A DNA stretch of 64,000 nucleotides, from NCBI RefSeq assembly GCF_000384035.1, contig NZ_KB913024.1:2618-66617 (forward strand), read 5' to 3'. Both the position numbers and the translations under genes were made by a program. The notes under the pieces are model-generated. The model had not been told where the DNA came from. It worked only from the letters and a program-made list of their open reading frames with translations, and ran no database searches. This DNA comes from Actinopolyspora mortivallis DSM 44261 (GTDB taxonomy: Bacteria; Actinomycetota; Actinomycetes; Mycobacteriales; Pseudonocardiaceae). Numbering within the stretch: position 1 is the stretch's first letter; every line of letters starts with the position of its first letter. Shown here piece by piece: positions 41,524-49,607 of this stretch.

Positions 41524-41688
41524 ACGTCCATCCGCAGCAACAGCGGAGGCAACTGCGTCGAGGTCGGCTTCGGTGCCGAGCTGACCGGCGTTCGGGACAC
41601 CAAGAACCGTGAGGCGGGCTAGTCCACCGCCACCCGTCAACAGTGGACGGCCTTCCTCGACGCGGTGAAAACCGGACGTTTCCGGTGA
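41524..41688 (+). pseudogene. Broken third DUF397 gene
   Basis: The translation TSIRSNSGGNCVEVGF, GVRDTKNREAG, stop, STATRQQWTAFLDAVKTGRF follows the DUF397 pattern but has an in-frame TAG at the middle and no proper N-terminus. No active XRE partner is adjacent; the truncated XRE/TPR gene is upstream. Confidence 0.75.
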
Positions 41689-41900
41689 CGGAGGCTCCCG
41701 ACGGGCGGAATCCCCGCCGTCTCCAGGGTTCCGGAGCCCCTGGCGAGGCGGTGCGGTGCTGGCGAGGAGCCATCCGGAACACGGCCGGTTGTGGCGCCTC
41801 CTGCGGAACAGACTCTCTCCCCGGGAGGATCCCAGTAGCCGAGCGGCAGTGATCCCGCTGACCGGCCCAACACCGTGATCACTTCTGCGAGCATCGTGGG

Positions 41901-43089
41901 GTGACTGGGCAGGCTACGGAAAGCCGAATCGGGCGCGCCCGGCGGAGACTCGGGCGGATTCGACACTCCCCTGGGACACTCCTCGTCCCCGCCGTGGGGC
42001 TCGTCGCCGGGATACTGGCCTGGACCCCGGTGGACGTGCCGGAGCTGCTCGCACACGCGGCCGGAACCCTGGTGGCCTCGGGGCTGTTCCGGCCGCCCGG
42101 ACTGGTCACGCTCGCCAGCGCGGGCCTGCTGGCCGCGCTCGCGACCTCCCACCTGCGGACCCGGCTGCGGCGGCGCGACCGGGGGAACAGCACCCCCGAA
42201 CCCTCCGATGCGCCGGTGCGGCCGATACCGGGGTGGGCGATCTGGCTGGGATTGGCTCTGCTGCTGACGGTGGGGGTAACAGCCGCCGCGCTGCTGGTGT
42301 GGGCCTTCGGTGGGGGCAGTGAGCGGGACAAGGTCCGGTTGGACGCGATCAAGCTGGCGGGCAGCATCGCCGTGGGCACCGGTGGGACGGCGGCGCTGGT
42401 GTTGGCCGCGCGCAAACAGCGGGCCACCGAGTGGGGGCTACTCCAGCAGGAACAGGCCCAGCGTCTCCAAGAACAGAAGGCCGCACAGTCCAAACACGAC
42501 GCCGACGAGCGACGCGTCATCGAGCTCTACACCTCCGTGGCCCAACAACTCGCCTCCGAGCAGGCACCGGTGCGGATGGTCGGGCTCTACGCCCTGTCCC
42601 GACTCGGGCAGAACAACCCCGACCACCGTCAGGCCATCGTGAACCTGTTCTGCGCGTACCTGCGTATGCCCTACACACCGTCGGAGATCGAGCGGTCCGC
42701 TCCCGAACGGGACGACTACGCTCACCGATCCGACCCCCGCGGACCCGGTCGCGCCCGTCGGGACTTACGGCGCTGGCCACACTGCTCAAACTCGCCGCCG
42801 CGTCCAGCTCCCGGAGGACAGTCGACTCACCGACACCGAGTACCAGCGGCAGGAACGGCGGGTTCGTCTGACCGCCCAACGTCTGCTGACCCGACACCTA
42901 CGGCCTCATCCGGACGAACACGACCGACCGACCAACGAGGAGTTCTGGGACGGTATGGACCTCGATCTGGTCGAAGCGGTCCTCGATCACTGGGACTTCC
43001 GAGGCTGCCGTGTACGCGGTGCCGACTTCACCCTCGCCCACTTCCACGGGGTCACCTCGTTCGGCGGGCCGCGGTTCGCCTCCTCGTGA
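41901..43089 (+). pseudogene. Pentapeptide-type membrane protein, frameshifted
   Basis: The first frame (GTG 41901) codes for two or three membrane segments (TLLVPAVGLVAGILAW, IWLGLALLLTVGVTAAALLV), a coiled coil with LLQQEQAQRLQEQKAAQ, and SVAQQLASEQAPVRMVGLYA then LGQNNPDHRQAIVNLFCAYL. After about 42740 the family pattern continues in another frame: DSRLTDTEYQRQERRVRLTA, EEFWDGMDLDLVEAVLDHWD, RVRGADFTLAHFHGVTSFGG, ending at 43089. So there is a frameshift and the pentapeptide repeats are cut short. Unlikely to be functional unless the shift is a sequencing error. Confidence 0.65.
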
Positions 43090-43252
43090 CGCCGCGCACC
43101 GTCGGTTCCGAGCGTGGCCTCGCGTGTCGCCTTGCCGGTGCGCGCGGCAGGGAGTTTCCTCGACCCCGAGTCTCGGTGGAGGTCCCGTGAGCCGGGGTTC
43201 GTGGGGCCCGCCGACGGCGCGGCGCGGTCGGGAAAGGGAGTGAGGGAACCAG

Positions 43253-43783
43253 ATGCTGTCCGCGGTGTTCGGAGTGTCCTGGACGGTGCTCGTGGTGGTG
43301 GTCGTGGGCACCGTCGGCATGTACCTGGTGCTGATCCTGTTCTCCCGGCTGGCTGGGCTGCGCTCGTTCGCGCAGATGACCAACTTTGACCTGGCGGCCA
43401 CGGTGGCGTTCGGGTCGATCATCGCCACCACGGCGGTGAGCGGGTCCACCCCGCTGGTTCAGGGGGCGGTCGCGCTGGGCACGCTGTTCCTGGTGCAGTG
43501 GCTGGTCGCCCGGGCGCGGGGACGCCGGAGGTGGGAGGGGCTGGTGGACAACTGGCCGCTGCTGCTGATGGACGGGCCCGAGATCCTGTACGACAACCTG
43601 CGCAAGGCGCAGATGACCCGTAACGATCTGCTGTCCAAACTACGGCTGGCCGGGGTCACCCACTTCGACCAGGTGGGCGCGGCGGTGCTGGAAGCCAGCG
43701 GAGACGTGTCGGTGCTGCTGCGCGGTGCTGACGGGCGGGAGGTCTCGCCCGAGCTGCTGGCCAGCGTGCGGCGCGGCCCCTGA
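43253..43783 (+). CDS. DUF421 (YetF-like) membrane protein
   Basis: A 176-residue protein. Two to three transmembrane helices (LVVVVVGTVGMYLVLILFSR, FDLAATVAFGSIIATTAVSG) are followed by the cytoplasmic DUF421 domain with NWPLLLMDGPEILYDNLRKA and LLSKLRLAGVTHFDQVGAAV. YetF-type proteins are membrane proteins of poorly known role in Bacillus. ATG 43253 is preceded by GAGGGAAC. Convergent with the next gene. Confidence 0.85.
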   Translation: MLSAVFGVSWTVLVVVVVGTVGMYLVLILFSRLAGLRSFAQMTNFDLAATVAFGSIIATTAVSGSTPLVQGAVALGTLFLVQWLVARARGRRRWEGLVDNWPLLLMDGPEILYDNLRKAQMTRNDLLSKLRLAGVTHFDQVGAAVLEASGDVSVLLRGADGREVSPELLASVRRGP

Positions 43784-43871
43784 GTCCGGACAGAACGGCG
43801 GCGGTGCGGGGCCGAGCGGCGGCCCGGGGCACGCGACACCGCGTGTCCGGAGAGGTCGCTTCCGGCTTCGT

Positions 43872-44108
43872 TCAGGAAGCCTCGGTCGGGTGGGGCGTCT
43901 GGCAGTTGGCGTACTTGTACACCCACATGCAGCGACCACGCTGGTGGTCGCGCTCGTACCAGACCACTTCCTCGTCCTCCGCGCCCGCGCTGCGGGGAGC
44001 GGGCACCGGCAGCGGGGAGAGCGGCTGTCCTTCGGTGCTGACGGGGAGGGTGATCTCCCGGCCGTCCTCCGGGCCGCCGAACAGTTCGATCCGCGCGTGC
44101 AGGTTCAT
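43872..44108 (-). CDS. 78-residue hypothetical protein
   Basis: ATG 44108 (NLHARIELFGGPEDGREITL) has GGAGGCGG upstream. The body ends WYERDHQRGRCMWVYKYANC, with two cysteines and a pattern of beta strands; the first 20 residues (FGGPEDG) are typical of a small family common in actinomycete genomes. No function known. Convergent with the DUF421 gene. Confidence 0.7.
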   Translation of the reverse strand: MNLHARIELFGGPEDGREITLPVSTEGQPLSPLPVPAPRSAGAEDEEVVWYERDHQRGRCMWVYKYANCQTPHPTEAS

Positions 44109-44386
44109 GGTCCGCCTCCGCTCGTGAAAAACCTCCGGGTTTCTTACTGAGACCGACGATTCAAGGACCGACACAGTTCCGGTTACTCACTCGATCGGAT
44201 GAATGTTTCCGGGATGGTGGGGTGTCCGGTCCTCCACGCACTCCGGCCGTGCCGTCGCCGAGCGTCCCATTCGGTTGTGCGGGGGGTGTGGCTCGGAGCA
44301 TCGCACGGGTCGCCGCGACACACCCGGCGAAACCGGGGGTGGCGCGGCCGGCTCAGCCGGACAGGTGACAGGCGGACCAATAAGGT

Positions 44387-44464
44387 GCGCCCCCGCTCTC
44401 AACCGGCCTGGGGGTCACCGGGAGTGCGGGGGCGCCAAGTCCACCCCTGGGGGTCAGGTGGACG
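44387..44464 (-). ncRNA. Small RNA with two C-rich-loop hairpins (6C-like)
   Basis: On the minus strand a predicted start at about 44464 leads straight into hairpin 1, GTCCACC / GGTGGAC (44439-44463), with loop TGACCCCCAGG. Hairpin 2 has an outer stem GCGCCCCCGC/GCGGGGGCGC (44387-44435) and an inner CCGG/CCGG stem with the same loop TGACCCCCAGG. Two stem-loops with identical C-rich loops are the hallmark of the actinobacterial 6C RNA, although those usually have six or more Cs and here there are five. M. tuberculosis 6C (ncRv13660c/B11) pairs with G-rich mRNA. The outer stem could act as terminator. No open frame covers it. Confidence 0.6.
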
Positions 44465-44470
44465 TGTTCA

Positions 44471-44499
44471 AGTGTACTAGGTGGGACCGCGAATGTCTC
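44471..44499 (-). promoter_or_regulatory. Promoter of the 6C-like RNA
   Basis: Read leftward: GAGACA (44499-44494), 17 bases, TACACT (44476-44471). The start predicted about 7 bases on (near 44464) coincides with the first base of hairpin 1. Confidence 0.6.
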
Positions 44500-44633
44500 T
44501 AGGGGAAGAGATCTTTTTTGATCGGTGTCGTTCGTCACAACAGATCGCCGCGCGAACGCGGGACGTGGCGGACCCGCCGCCGCGCCTCACCCCGGTGAGC
44601 GGCACCGAAACCCACGACCGGGGATGGGACGGG

Positions 44634-45449
44634 TCAGTCGAAGCGGACCACCACCAGCGCCTGGTCGTCGTGCCTCTTCGGACGCGGCCACCGCGTTCCG
44701 TCCGGATCGGACTCCTCGGCCGCCCGGACCCGCTCCAGCACCGCCTGCGGGGACTCGCTCGTGGCGTGCTCGAACAGCGAACGCCAGCTCGGATAGCTGC
44801 CGTAACGGTCCACCCCGCAGGAGACCCCGTCACTGGCCAGCAACACCGCCTCCAACCGGTCGCGGGGCCAGCTGCGCCGCACCGCGCGGTGGGCGGCGGC
44901 GGGATCCGCCTCGGCCACCCAGAAACCGCCCTCGACGTTGCGCCACCTCCCCGTGGCGTCCACGGCCTCCCGCAGGTGCCGGAAGTGGTGCTCGTCGAAA
45001 CCGCCACCGGCGCGCAGCCACCGCCGGTACCCGTCGTCGGAACCGGTGCCCAGCTCGGCGAGCCTGTCGTCGCTGACCACCTCGGTGCCGGAGCGGGTGA
45101 GGGCCACCACGGGGCTGTCGGCCAGCACCAGTGCCTCCACTGTGGAGTCATCCCAGCGGACGAGGGACACGGTGCTGGAGGGGGAGTCACCGGGGCGCAG
45201 CCCGTGACTCCCGGCCACCTCGGCGATGGAGGCGGAGAGCAGCTCGGGCAGTCCCGCCTCGTCCGCGCGCAGCCTGGGACGCAGCGCCTCGGAAAGCCGC
45301 GCCGCGTACCAGCCGCCCGAGTACTCGGTCGGCCGCAGCGAGGTCGCCCCGTCCAGCACCGCGGCCGCGTTCGGCAGCAGCAGCACCACGTCCTCGCTCG
45401 TCGCTTCCCGCCCCGCACCGGCCTGACCGGCGGACTCCACGGTGGTCAT
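44634..45449 (-). CDS. PP2C-like protein phosphatase domain protein
   Basis: A 271-residue protein with a PP2C-like fold: VVLLLPNAAAVLDGATSLRP (metal-binding DGAT in place of DG), SSTVSLVRWDDSTVEALVLA with DSP, RLEAVLLASDGVSCGVDRYG and a C-terminal RHDDQALVVVRFD. These are the conserved Asp positions. ATG 45449 is used; the ribosome site is weak. No kinase is adjacent. A Mg/Mn-dependent Ser/Thr phosphatase role is likely. Confidence 0.75.
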   Translation of the reverse strand: MTTVESAGQAGAGREATSEDVVLLLPNAAAVLDGATSLRPTEYSGGWYAARLSEALRPRLRADEAGLPELLSASIAEVAGSHGLRPGDSPSSTVSLVRWDDSTVEALVLADSPVVALTRSGTEVVSDDRLAELGTGSDDGYRRWLRAGGGFDEHHFRHLREAVDATGRWRNVEGGFWVAEADPAAAHRAVRRSWPRDRLEAVLLASDGVSCGVDRYGSYPSWRSLFEHATSESPQAVLERVRAAEESDPDGTRWPRPKRHDDQALVVVRFD

Positions 45450-45567
45450 GGCCCCGATTGTCCGGCAGGAAGCTCCCGGGCCGCCACAGCGGGCCCTGAG
45501 GGCAGGGAATACGGGAGGAAGGGAGAAACGCCTCGCGCCGTCGGGGACGGCGTGCACGGCCTCGGGA

Positions 45568-45647
45568 CCACCCCACCGGCACGGCCCCTCGACGTGCCGG
45601 TGGGGTGGCCGCGACCCCGGTGCCGCAGGGGCAGTACGGCACCGGGG
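45568..45647. terminator. Two tandem strong hairpins
   Basis: 45568-45608 is a perfect 16-bp stem (CCACCCCACCGGCACG with its complement) with a 9-base loop; 45615-45647 is a perfect 11-bp stem (CCCCGGTGCCG) with an 11-base loop. They lie in the 372-base gap between the leftward Pro/Ser-rich gene and the phosphatase gene, and probably separate their transcripts. The rest of 45450-45821 shows no gene. Confidence 0.6.
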
Positions 45648-45821
45648 CGGGGCCCGTGCCGGTACGGCTGCTCGCACAGTGTCCGGAAAACGGGCCCCGC
45701 CGGTCCGACCGGGCGCAGACAGTCGGACCGGAAACTCACGGGAAGAAGGGCTGATCACGACGTGGGCGACCACCGCGCGCACGGGACACGTCGACCTCCC
45801 GTGCGCGTGCGGTGAAGCGGG

Positions 45822-46745
45822 TCAGTCCGGGCTGGTGACCGGGACCACCGTCTTGATCCCGGTGCCGAGGAGGTCGGCGTCCGGTTCGCCGCGGATCTCG
45901 GGCGGCGGAGGCAGCGACAACGGGTCGGTGTTCACCGCCTCGTGGTCCCGCACCCCGAAGCCCGCGTTGCCCTGGGCGGACTGTGCGCCGCAGGGGCTGG
46001 GGGCCGGTGGTGCCGCGGGAAGCGGACGGTTCCGTTCCCCGAGCGGGTCCGGGCCAGGCGGGGCGGTGGGAGGAGCCGTGGAGGCGGTGTCTTCCGCCTT
46101 CCCGCCCGCGTGCGGGTCCGTGGGCAGCGGGGACGGTGTGGGCTCGGTGTCCGTGCCGGTGCTCGACGAGGGCTCGGTGCCGGTGGGCGTGGACCCGGCG
46201 GTGTCTGCGCCCGCGCTCTCCGAGGAGCCCCCGGCGGTGTCCACAGTGCCCGTGTCGGATTCCGGGCGGGAACCGGCGCGGTGCTCGTCCCCGCCGTGCC
46301 GGGGGGCGGGCCTCGTCCGTGGGGGAGGCGTGACGGCCCCGGTCTCCGGGGCGGACTCGGCCGAGTCCAACACGGTGGTGGTCCCCACCGGCCGGATCTC
46401 GGGAGGATCCACCAGAGCACTCTCCACGACGGAGTTCTCGGCGGAGTTCTCGGCGGAGCTCTCGGCCGAGGGCGTCCCGGCGGGATCCCCGCCGTGGGGG
46501 CGCCGCTCGCCCGGGGAGACGGAGACCTCGACGTGGACCGGGTCGAGCGTGACCTCGACTGGCGAGACGTCCACGACCGAGTCGGACTGTTCCGGTCCCT
46601 CCGGGGCTCCGGCGGCGTTGGCCCGTTGTTCGCCCGCCCACTGGGCGAGCAACCAGCACGCGGCCAGGGTCACGAGGAACAGGACGAGGCGGGCCGTGGC
46701 GCCGAGTGCGGACGCGTGGCCACGACTTTCCGGAAGTCGCGCCAT
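45822..46745 (-). CDS. Membrane-anchored Pro/Ser/Thr-rich protein
   Basis: A 307-residue protein. ATG 46745 (MARLPESRGHASALG) leads to one transmembrane helix at about 17-37 (ARLVLFLVTLAACWLLAQWA). The rest is low-complexity Pro/Ser/Glu/Thr text with near repeats SAENSAENS and STGTDTEPTPSP, probably extracytoplasmic and disordered. It ends IKTVVPVTSPD. The start has little ribosome site; ATG 46817 would add 24 residues. Divergent from the ECF sigma gene, 382 bases away. Function unknown. Confidence 0.6.
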   Translation of the reverse strand: MARLPESRGHASALGATARLVLFLVTLAACWLLAQWAGEQRANAAGAPEGPEQSDSVVDVSPVEVTLDPVHVEVSVSPGERRPHGGDPAGTPSAESSAENSAENSVVESALVDPPEIRPVGTTTVLDSAESAPETGAVTPPPRTRPAPRHGGDEHRAGSRPESDTGTVDTAGGSSESAGADTAGSTPTGTEPSSSTGTDTEPTPSPLPTDPHAGGKAEDTASTAPPTAPPGPDPLGERNRPLPAAPPAPSPCGAQSAQGNAGFGVRDHEAVNTDPLSLPPPPEIRGEPDADLLGTGIKTVVPVTSPD

Positions 46746-47127
46746 GAGATCACCGCCCGCCTTCGGTGCCAGCGTTGCGAACATCATCCTGCCGTGCAGC
46801 GGCCGAGTTGGCACCAACCACGACTTTTTGTCACCCGGTTAGGCGTTGGTATATACCCTATTCACCGGCGGGTTTTCCCGCCAGGGGGTGACACCGGTGT
46901 GTTCGGTCGTGTTGGCGGCCCCACACCGGGCGTGGTCACCGGAACGCTGAGTAGGACTACGCGAACCGATGCCCCGTTCGAGGGTTTCGACGCGAGCGGT
47001 GAATCCGTCCGCCACTCCCGCGGCTCCTACAGGTCGAACCCGGATCGCCGGGACGCGTGCGAGACACGCTCGCCGGACACCGGTCCGGAGACGAGACCAA
47101 GCCGCAGAGCAGGAAAGGGTGGCGACA
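46746..47127. other. Divergent intergenic region upstream of the ECF sigma gene
   Basis: 382 bases. It contains the perfect palindrome GGTATATACC (46848-46857) in an AT-rich stretch with a run of five Ts nearby, and a GGTGACACCGGTG element (46887-46899). These may be promoter elements. No gene seen. Confidence 0.45.
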
Positions 47128-47718
47128 GTGACGGAACCGGGACACTCCTGTGGGACCTCCGTGTTGGTGCGCCGTGTCGTCGGCGGCGACGAACGCGCCT
47201 GGCGCGACCTGGTGGACCGCAACGGCGGGGTCGTCTGGGCAGCGGCGCGGGCCTACTCGGCCACGCGCGCGGACGCCGAGGACGTCTGGCAGGCCACCTG
47301 GTTGTCGCTCGCGGAGAACCTGCACCGGATCCGGGACGCCGAGGCACTGCCCGGCTGGCTGGTGACCACCGCCCGCCGCGAGTCGTTGCGTCTGGCCCGC
47401 GCCCGCCGGAGGGAGTCCCCGGCCGGGTTGGACGGCCTGCTGGTCGAGACCGCCGACAACGGGGGCGACCCGGAGAGCGCCGCGCTGCGTTCGGTGCTCG
47501 CCGCCCGGCTGGCGCGGGCCTTCTCCCAGCTGTCCGGTCGGTGCCAGCGGCTGCTGCGGGTGATGGCCGTGGCCCCGGAGGCCAGCTACGAGCAGATCAG
47601 CCGGGCACTCGGCGTGCCCCGTGGTTCCATCGGCCCGAAGAAGCAGCGCTGCCTGCGGACGCTGCGGCAGCGGATGCTCGCCCTGGGCGGGGTGGAGGAA
47701 CCGGAGGTGGCGCTGTGA
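47128..47718 (+). CDS. ECF-type RNA polymerase sigma factor
   Basis: A 196-residue sigma factor. Region 2 is in RRVVGGDERAWRDLVDRNGG and RADAEDVWQATWLSLAENLH with ALPGWLVTTARRESLRLARA; region 4 is LSGRCQRLLRVMAVAPEASY and ISRALGVPRGSIGPKKQRCL. GTG 47128 is used, with AGGAAAGG about 9 bases upstream; an in-frame GTG lies at 47119. Its stop overlaps the start of the next gene by 4 bases (GTGA). No classical zinc anti-sigma (HXXXCXXC) gene follows, so control is unclear. Confidence 0.88.
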   Translation: MTEPGHSCGTSVLVRRVVGGDERAWRDLVDRNGGVVWAAARAYSATRADAEDVWQATWLSLAENLHRIRDAEALPGWLVTTARRESLRLARARRRESPAGLDGLLVETADNGGDPESAALRSVLAARLARAFSQLSGRCQRLLRVMAVAPEASYEQISRALGVPRGSIGPKKQRCLRTLRQRMLALGGVEEPEVAL

Positions 47719-48188
47719 CGGGCGCGGGTACCGAACTGGGGCTGCTGGGGCGGTTGTTCCGCACGGCGGACCCCACCCCGGCGCGGGCGGTCAGCCGGGC
47801 CTACCGGGTGGGCCGCGGGCTCGCCGGTGGCGCTGCCGCGAGACGTTTCGTGCTGCTCAGCGACTCCGCCGACGCCGCCTCCAGCGCGGGTTCCGAGGTC
47901 GGCGAGCGGGAACGCGGACTCGTGTTCGCCGTCGCCGGTCGGGTGCTCGACCTGGCGCTGACTCCGGAGGAGCCGGGTTCGCTGCGCGCCTCCGGGATGG
48001 TGCTCAGCAGGTCCGGACAACCCGTTCCCGGCGGGGAGGTGGTCTTTCGCCACCCGACGGGCACCCGCCGGGGCGAACTCGACGCGGGCGGGGGTTTCCG
48101 GATCCGCGCCGTCCCGGCCGGGCCGGTCAGCGTGCTGCTGTGCCCGCGCACCGGCGGGCGGGCGGTCACGGACTGGTTCGTCTGCTGA
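47715..48188 (+). CDS. Sigma-factor partner with carboxypeptidase-regulatory-like domain
   Basis: A 157-residue protein coupled by a GTGA overlap to the ECF gene. The N-terminal half is helical (ELGLLGRLFRTADPTPARAV, SRAYRVGRGLAGGAAARRFV). The C-terminal half (LRASGMVLSRSGQPVPGGEV then VFRHPTGTRRGELDAGGGF, RIRAVPAGPVSVLL) is a beta-sandwich like the regulatory domain of carboxypeptidases (SpaA/CarboxypepD_reg). No membrane helix, no zinc motif. Tight coupling suggests an anti-sigma or effector role, by inference only. Confidence 0.7.
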   Translation: MTGAGTELGLLGRLFRTADPTPARAVSRAYRVGRGLAGGAAARRFVLLSDSADAASSAGSEVGERERGLVFAVAGRVLDLALTPEEPGSLRASGMVLSRSGQPVPGGEVVFRHPTGTRRGELDAGGGFRIRAVPAGPVSVLLCPRTGGRAVTDWFVC

Positions 48189-48236
48189 GCCCGGCCACTC
48201 GCCGCGTGCCCGCCTCCCGCACGAGGACGGGTGTGC

Positions 48237-49403
48237 TCACCCGAGCCGGAGCAGCCGTTCGACGGCCTCGTCCAGCACCTCGTCGCGCTTGCAGAAGGCG
48301 AAACGCACCAGGTGCCGGATCCGGCTCGGGTCGTCGCAGAGCACCTGCGGCGGGATCGCGGCCACCCCGACGCGTTCCGGCAGGGCGCGGCAGAACTCGG
48401 AGCCGTCGGAGTAGCCCAGGGGGCGGACGTCGGCGCAGACGAAGTAGGTTCCGTGCGAGGGCAGCACCCCGAAACCGGCTCTGCTCAGCCCGGCCGACAG
48501 GCGGTCCCGCTTGCGGTGCAGGTCCGCGCGGTGCTCGGCCAGCCAGTCCCGCTCGGCGCGCAGCGCGTGGGCCACGGCGGGCTGGAAGGGAGCCCCGCCC
48601 ACGAAGGTCATGAACTGCTTGGCGGCCCGCACCGCCGCGACCAGCTCGGCGGGACCGCACACCCAGCCGATCTTCCAGCCGGTCACGCTGAAGCTCTTGC
48701 CCGCGCTGGAGACGGACAGGGTGCGCTCGGCCATCCCCGGCAGTGTGGCCAACGGCCGGTGCGCGGGCCCGTCGAAGACCAGGTGCTCGTAGACCTCGTC
48801 GGTGACGGCGATCAGGTCGTTGTCCCGGCACACCTCGGCCACGGCGGCCAGTTCCGCCTCGGTGAACACGGTGCCGGTGGGGTTGTGCGGCGAGTTCAGC
48901 ACCACCGCCCTGGTCCGCGGGCCCACCGCCGCCCGCAGGGCCGCGGTGTCCAGCGCGAAGCCGGTGTCGCTCGGCCGCAGCGGCACCGAGCGGTGCACGC
49001 CGCCCGCCATGGCCACCGCCACGGGGTAGGCGTCGTAGTAGGGCTCGATCAGCAGCACTTCCTCGCCCGGTTCGAGCAGGGCCGTCATCGCCGCGCTCAT
49101 CGCCTCGGTGGCCCCCACGGTCACCAGCACCTCGGTGTCCGGGTCGTGGGCGAGACCGTAGTCCGCCTCGCGCTGGGCGCTGATCGCGGCGCGCAGCTCG
49201 GGTTCTCCCGGGCCGGGCGGGTACTGGTTCACACCTTCTCCGATGGCCCGTCGCGCGCGGTTCAGCATCCCGGAGGGGCCGTCCGTGTCGGGGAAACCCT
49301 GCCCCAGGTTCACCGCTTCGGTACGGCGGGCAAGCTCGGTGATCTCGGCGAAGATCGTCGAGGTGAACGGACGGAGTCGGCTGGTCAGGGCTGGAGTACG
49401 CAC
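48237..49403 (-). CDS. PLP-dependent class I/II aminotransferase (DapC/YbdL-like)
   Basis: A 388-residue aspartate-aminotransferase-fold enzyme. Visible: NLGQGFPDTDGP, NQYPPGPGEPELRAAISAQR, VTVGATEAMSAAMTALLEPG, the VLNSPHNPTGTVFTEAELAA stretch, ITDEVYEHLVFDG and SSAGKSFSVTGWKIGWVCGP with the PLP lysine. Members of this group include succinyldiaminopimelate aminotransferase DapC and methionine/kynurenine aminotransferases; the substrate is not decided here. GTG 49403 has no clear ribosome site and may be leaderless. Confidence 0.88.
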   Translation of the reverse strand: MRTPALTSRLRPFTSTIFAEITELARRTEAVNLGQGFPDTDGPSGMLNRARRAIGEGVNQYPPGPGEPELRAAISAQREADYGLAHDPDTEVLVTVGATEAMSAAMTALLEPGEEVLLIEPYYDAYPVAVAMAGGVHRSVPLRPSDTGFALDTAALRAAVGPRTRAVVLNSPHNPTGTVFTEAELAAVAEVCRDNDLIAVTDEVYEHLVFDGPAHRPLATLPGMAERTLSVSSAGKSFSVTGWKIGWVCGPAELVAAVRAAKQFMTFVGGAPFQPAVAHALRAERDWLAEHRADLHRKRDRLSAGLSRAGFGVLPSHGTYFVCADVRPLGYSDGSEFCRALPERVGVAAIPPQVLCDDPSRIRHLVRFAFCKRDEVLDEAVERLLRLG

Positions 49404-49607
49404 GCGGCGCAGCCTATGCCGCCCGCGTGGGGTTGCCTAGTCCGGTGTCCGCCGGGCGGGACGGGGCCGGAGGAGCGGACCGGGGGTTTCCCCGTCGGGT
49501 GAGGCGGATCACTCCGTCTGGAAGAGAGTGGGGTGCGCCGGACGGGGACGCGCTTCCGGCGCGGCAGGCGCGGGGGAACGGGGCCGGGGCGCTGTCAGAA
49601 TCGTGGA

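Larger units (their letters stand above)
44109..44633. other. Gene-poor stretch carrying a small RNA gene
   Basis: 525 bases between a leftward small gene and the phosphatase gene. The leftward noncoding RNA and its promoter occupy 44387-44499. A TCTCT/AGAGA mini-stem followed by T6 (44496-44519, plus strand) looks like a weak terminator. The remainder shows no gene. Confidence 0.5.

Noticed and set aside
30022-43250. A copy of the tRNA-Phe 3' end marking the far border of the island
   Set aside because: I looked for repeats of the T-arm/acceptor region and found none by eye. It needs an exact search.
44496-44519. TCTCT/AGAGA stem plus T6 as a plus-strand terminator
   Set aside because: The stem is only 5 bp and there is no plus-strand gene upstream that needs it; it lies at the minus-strand promoter of the RNA.
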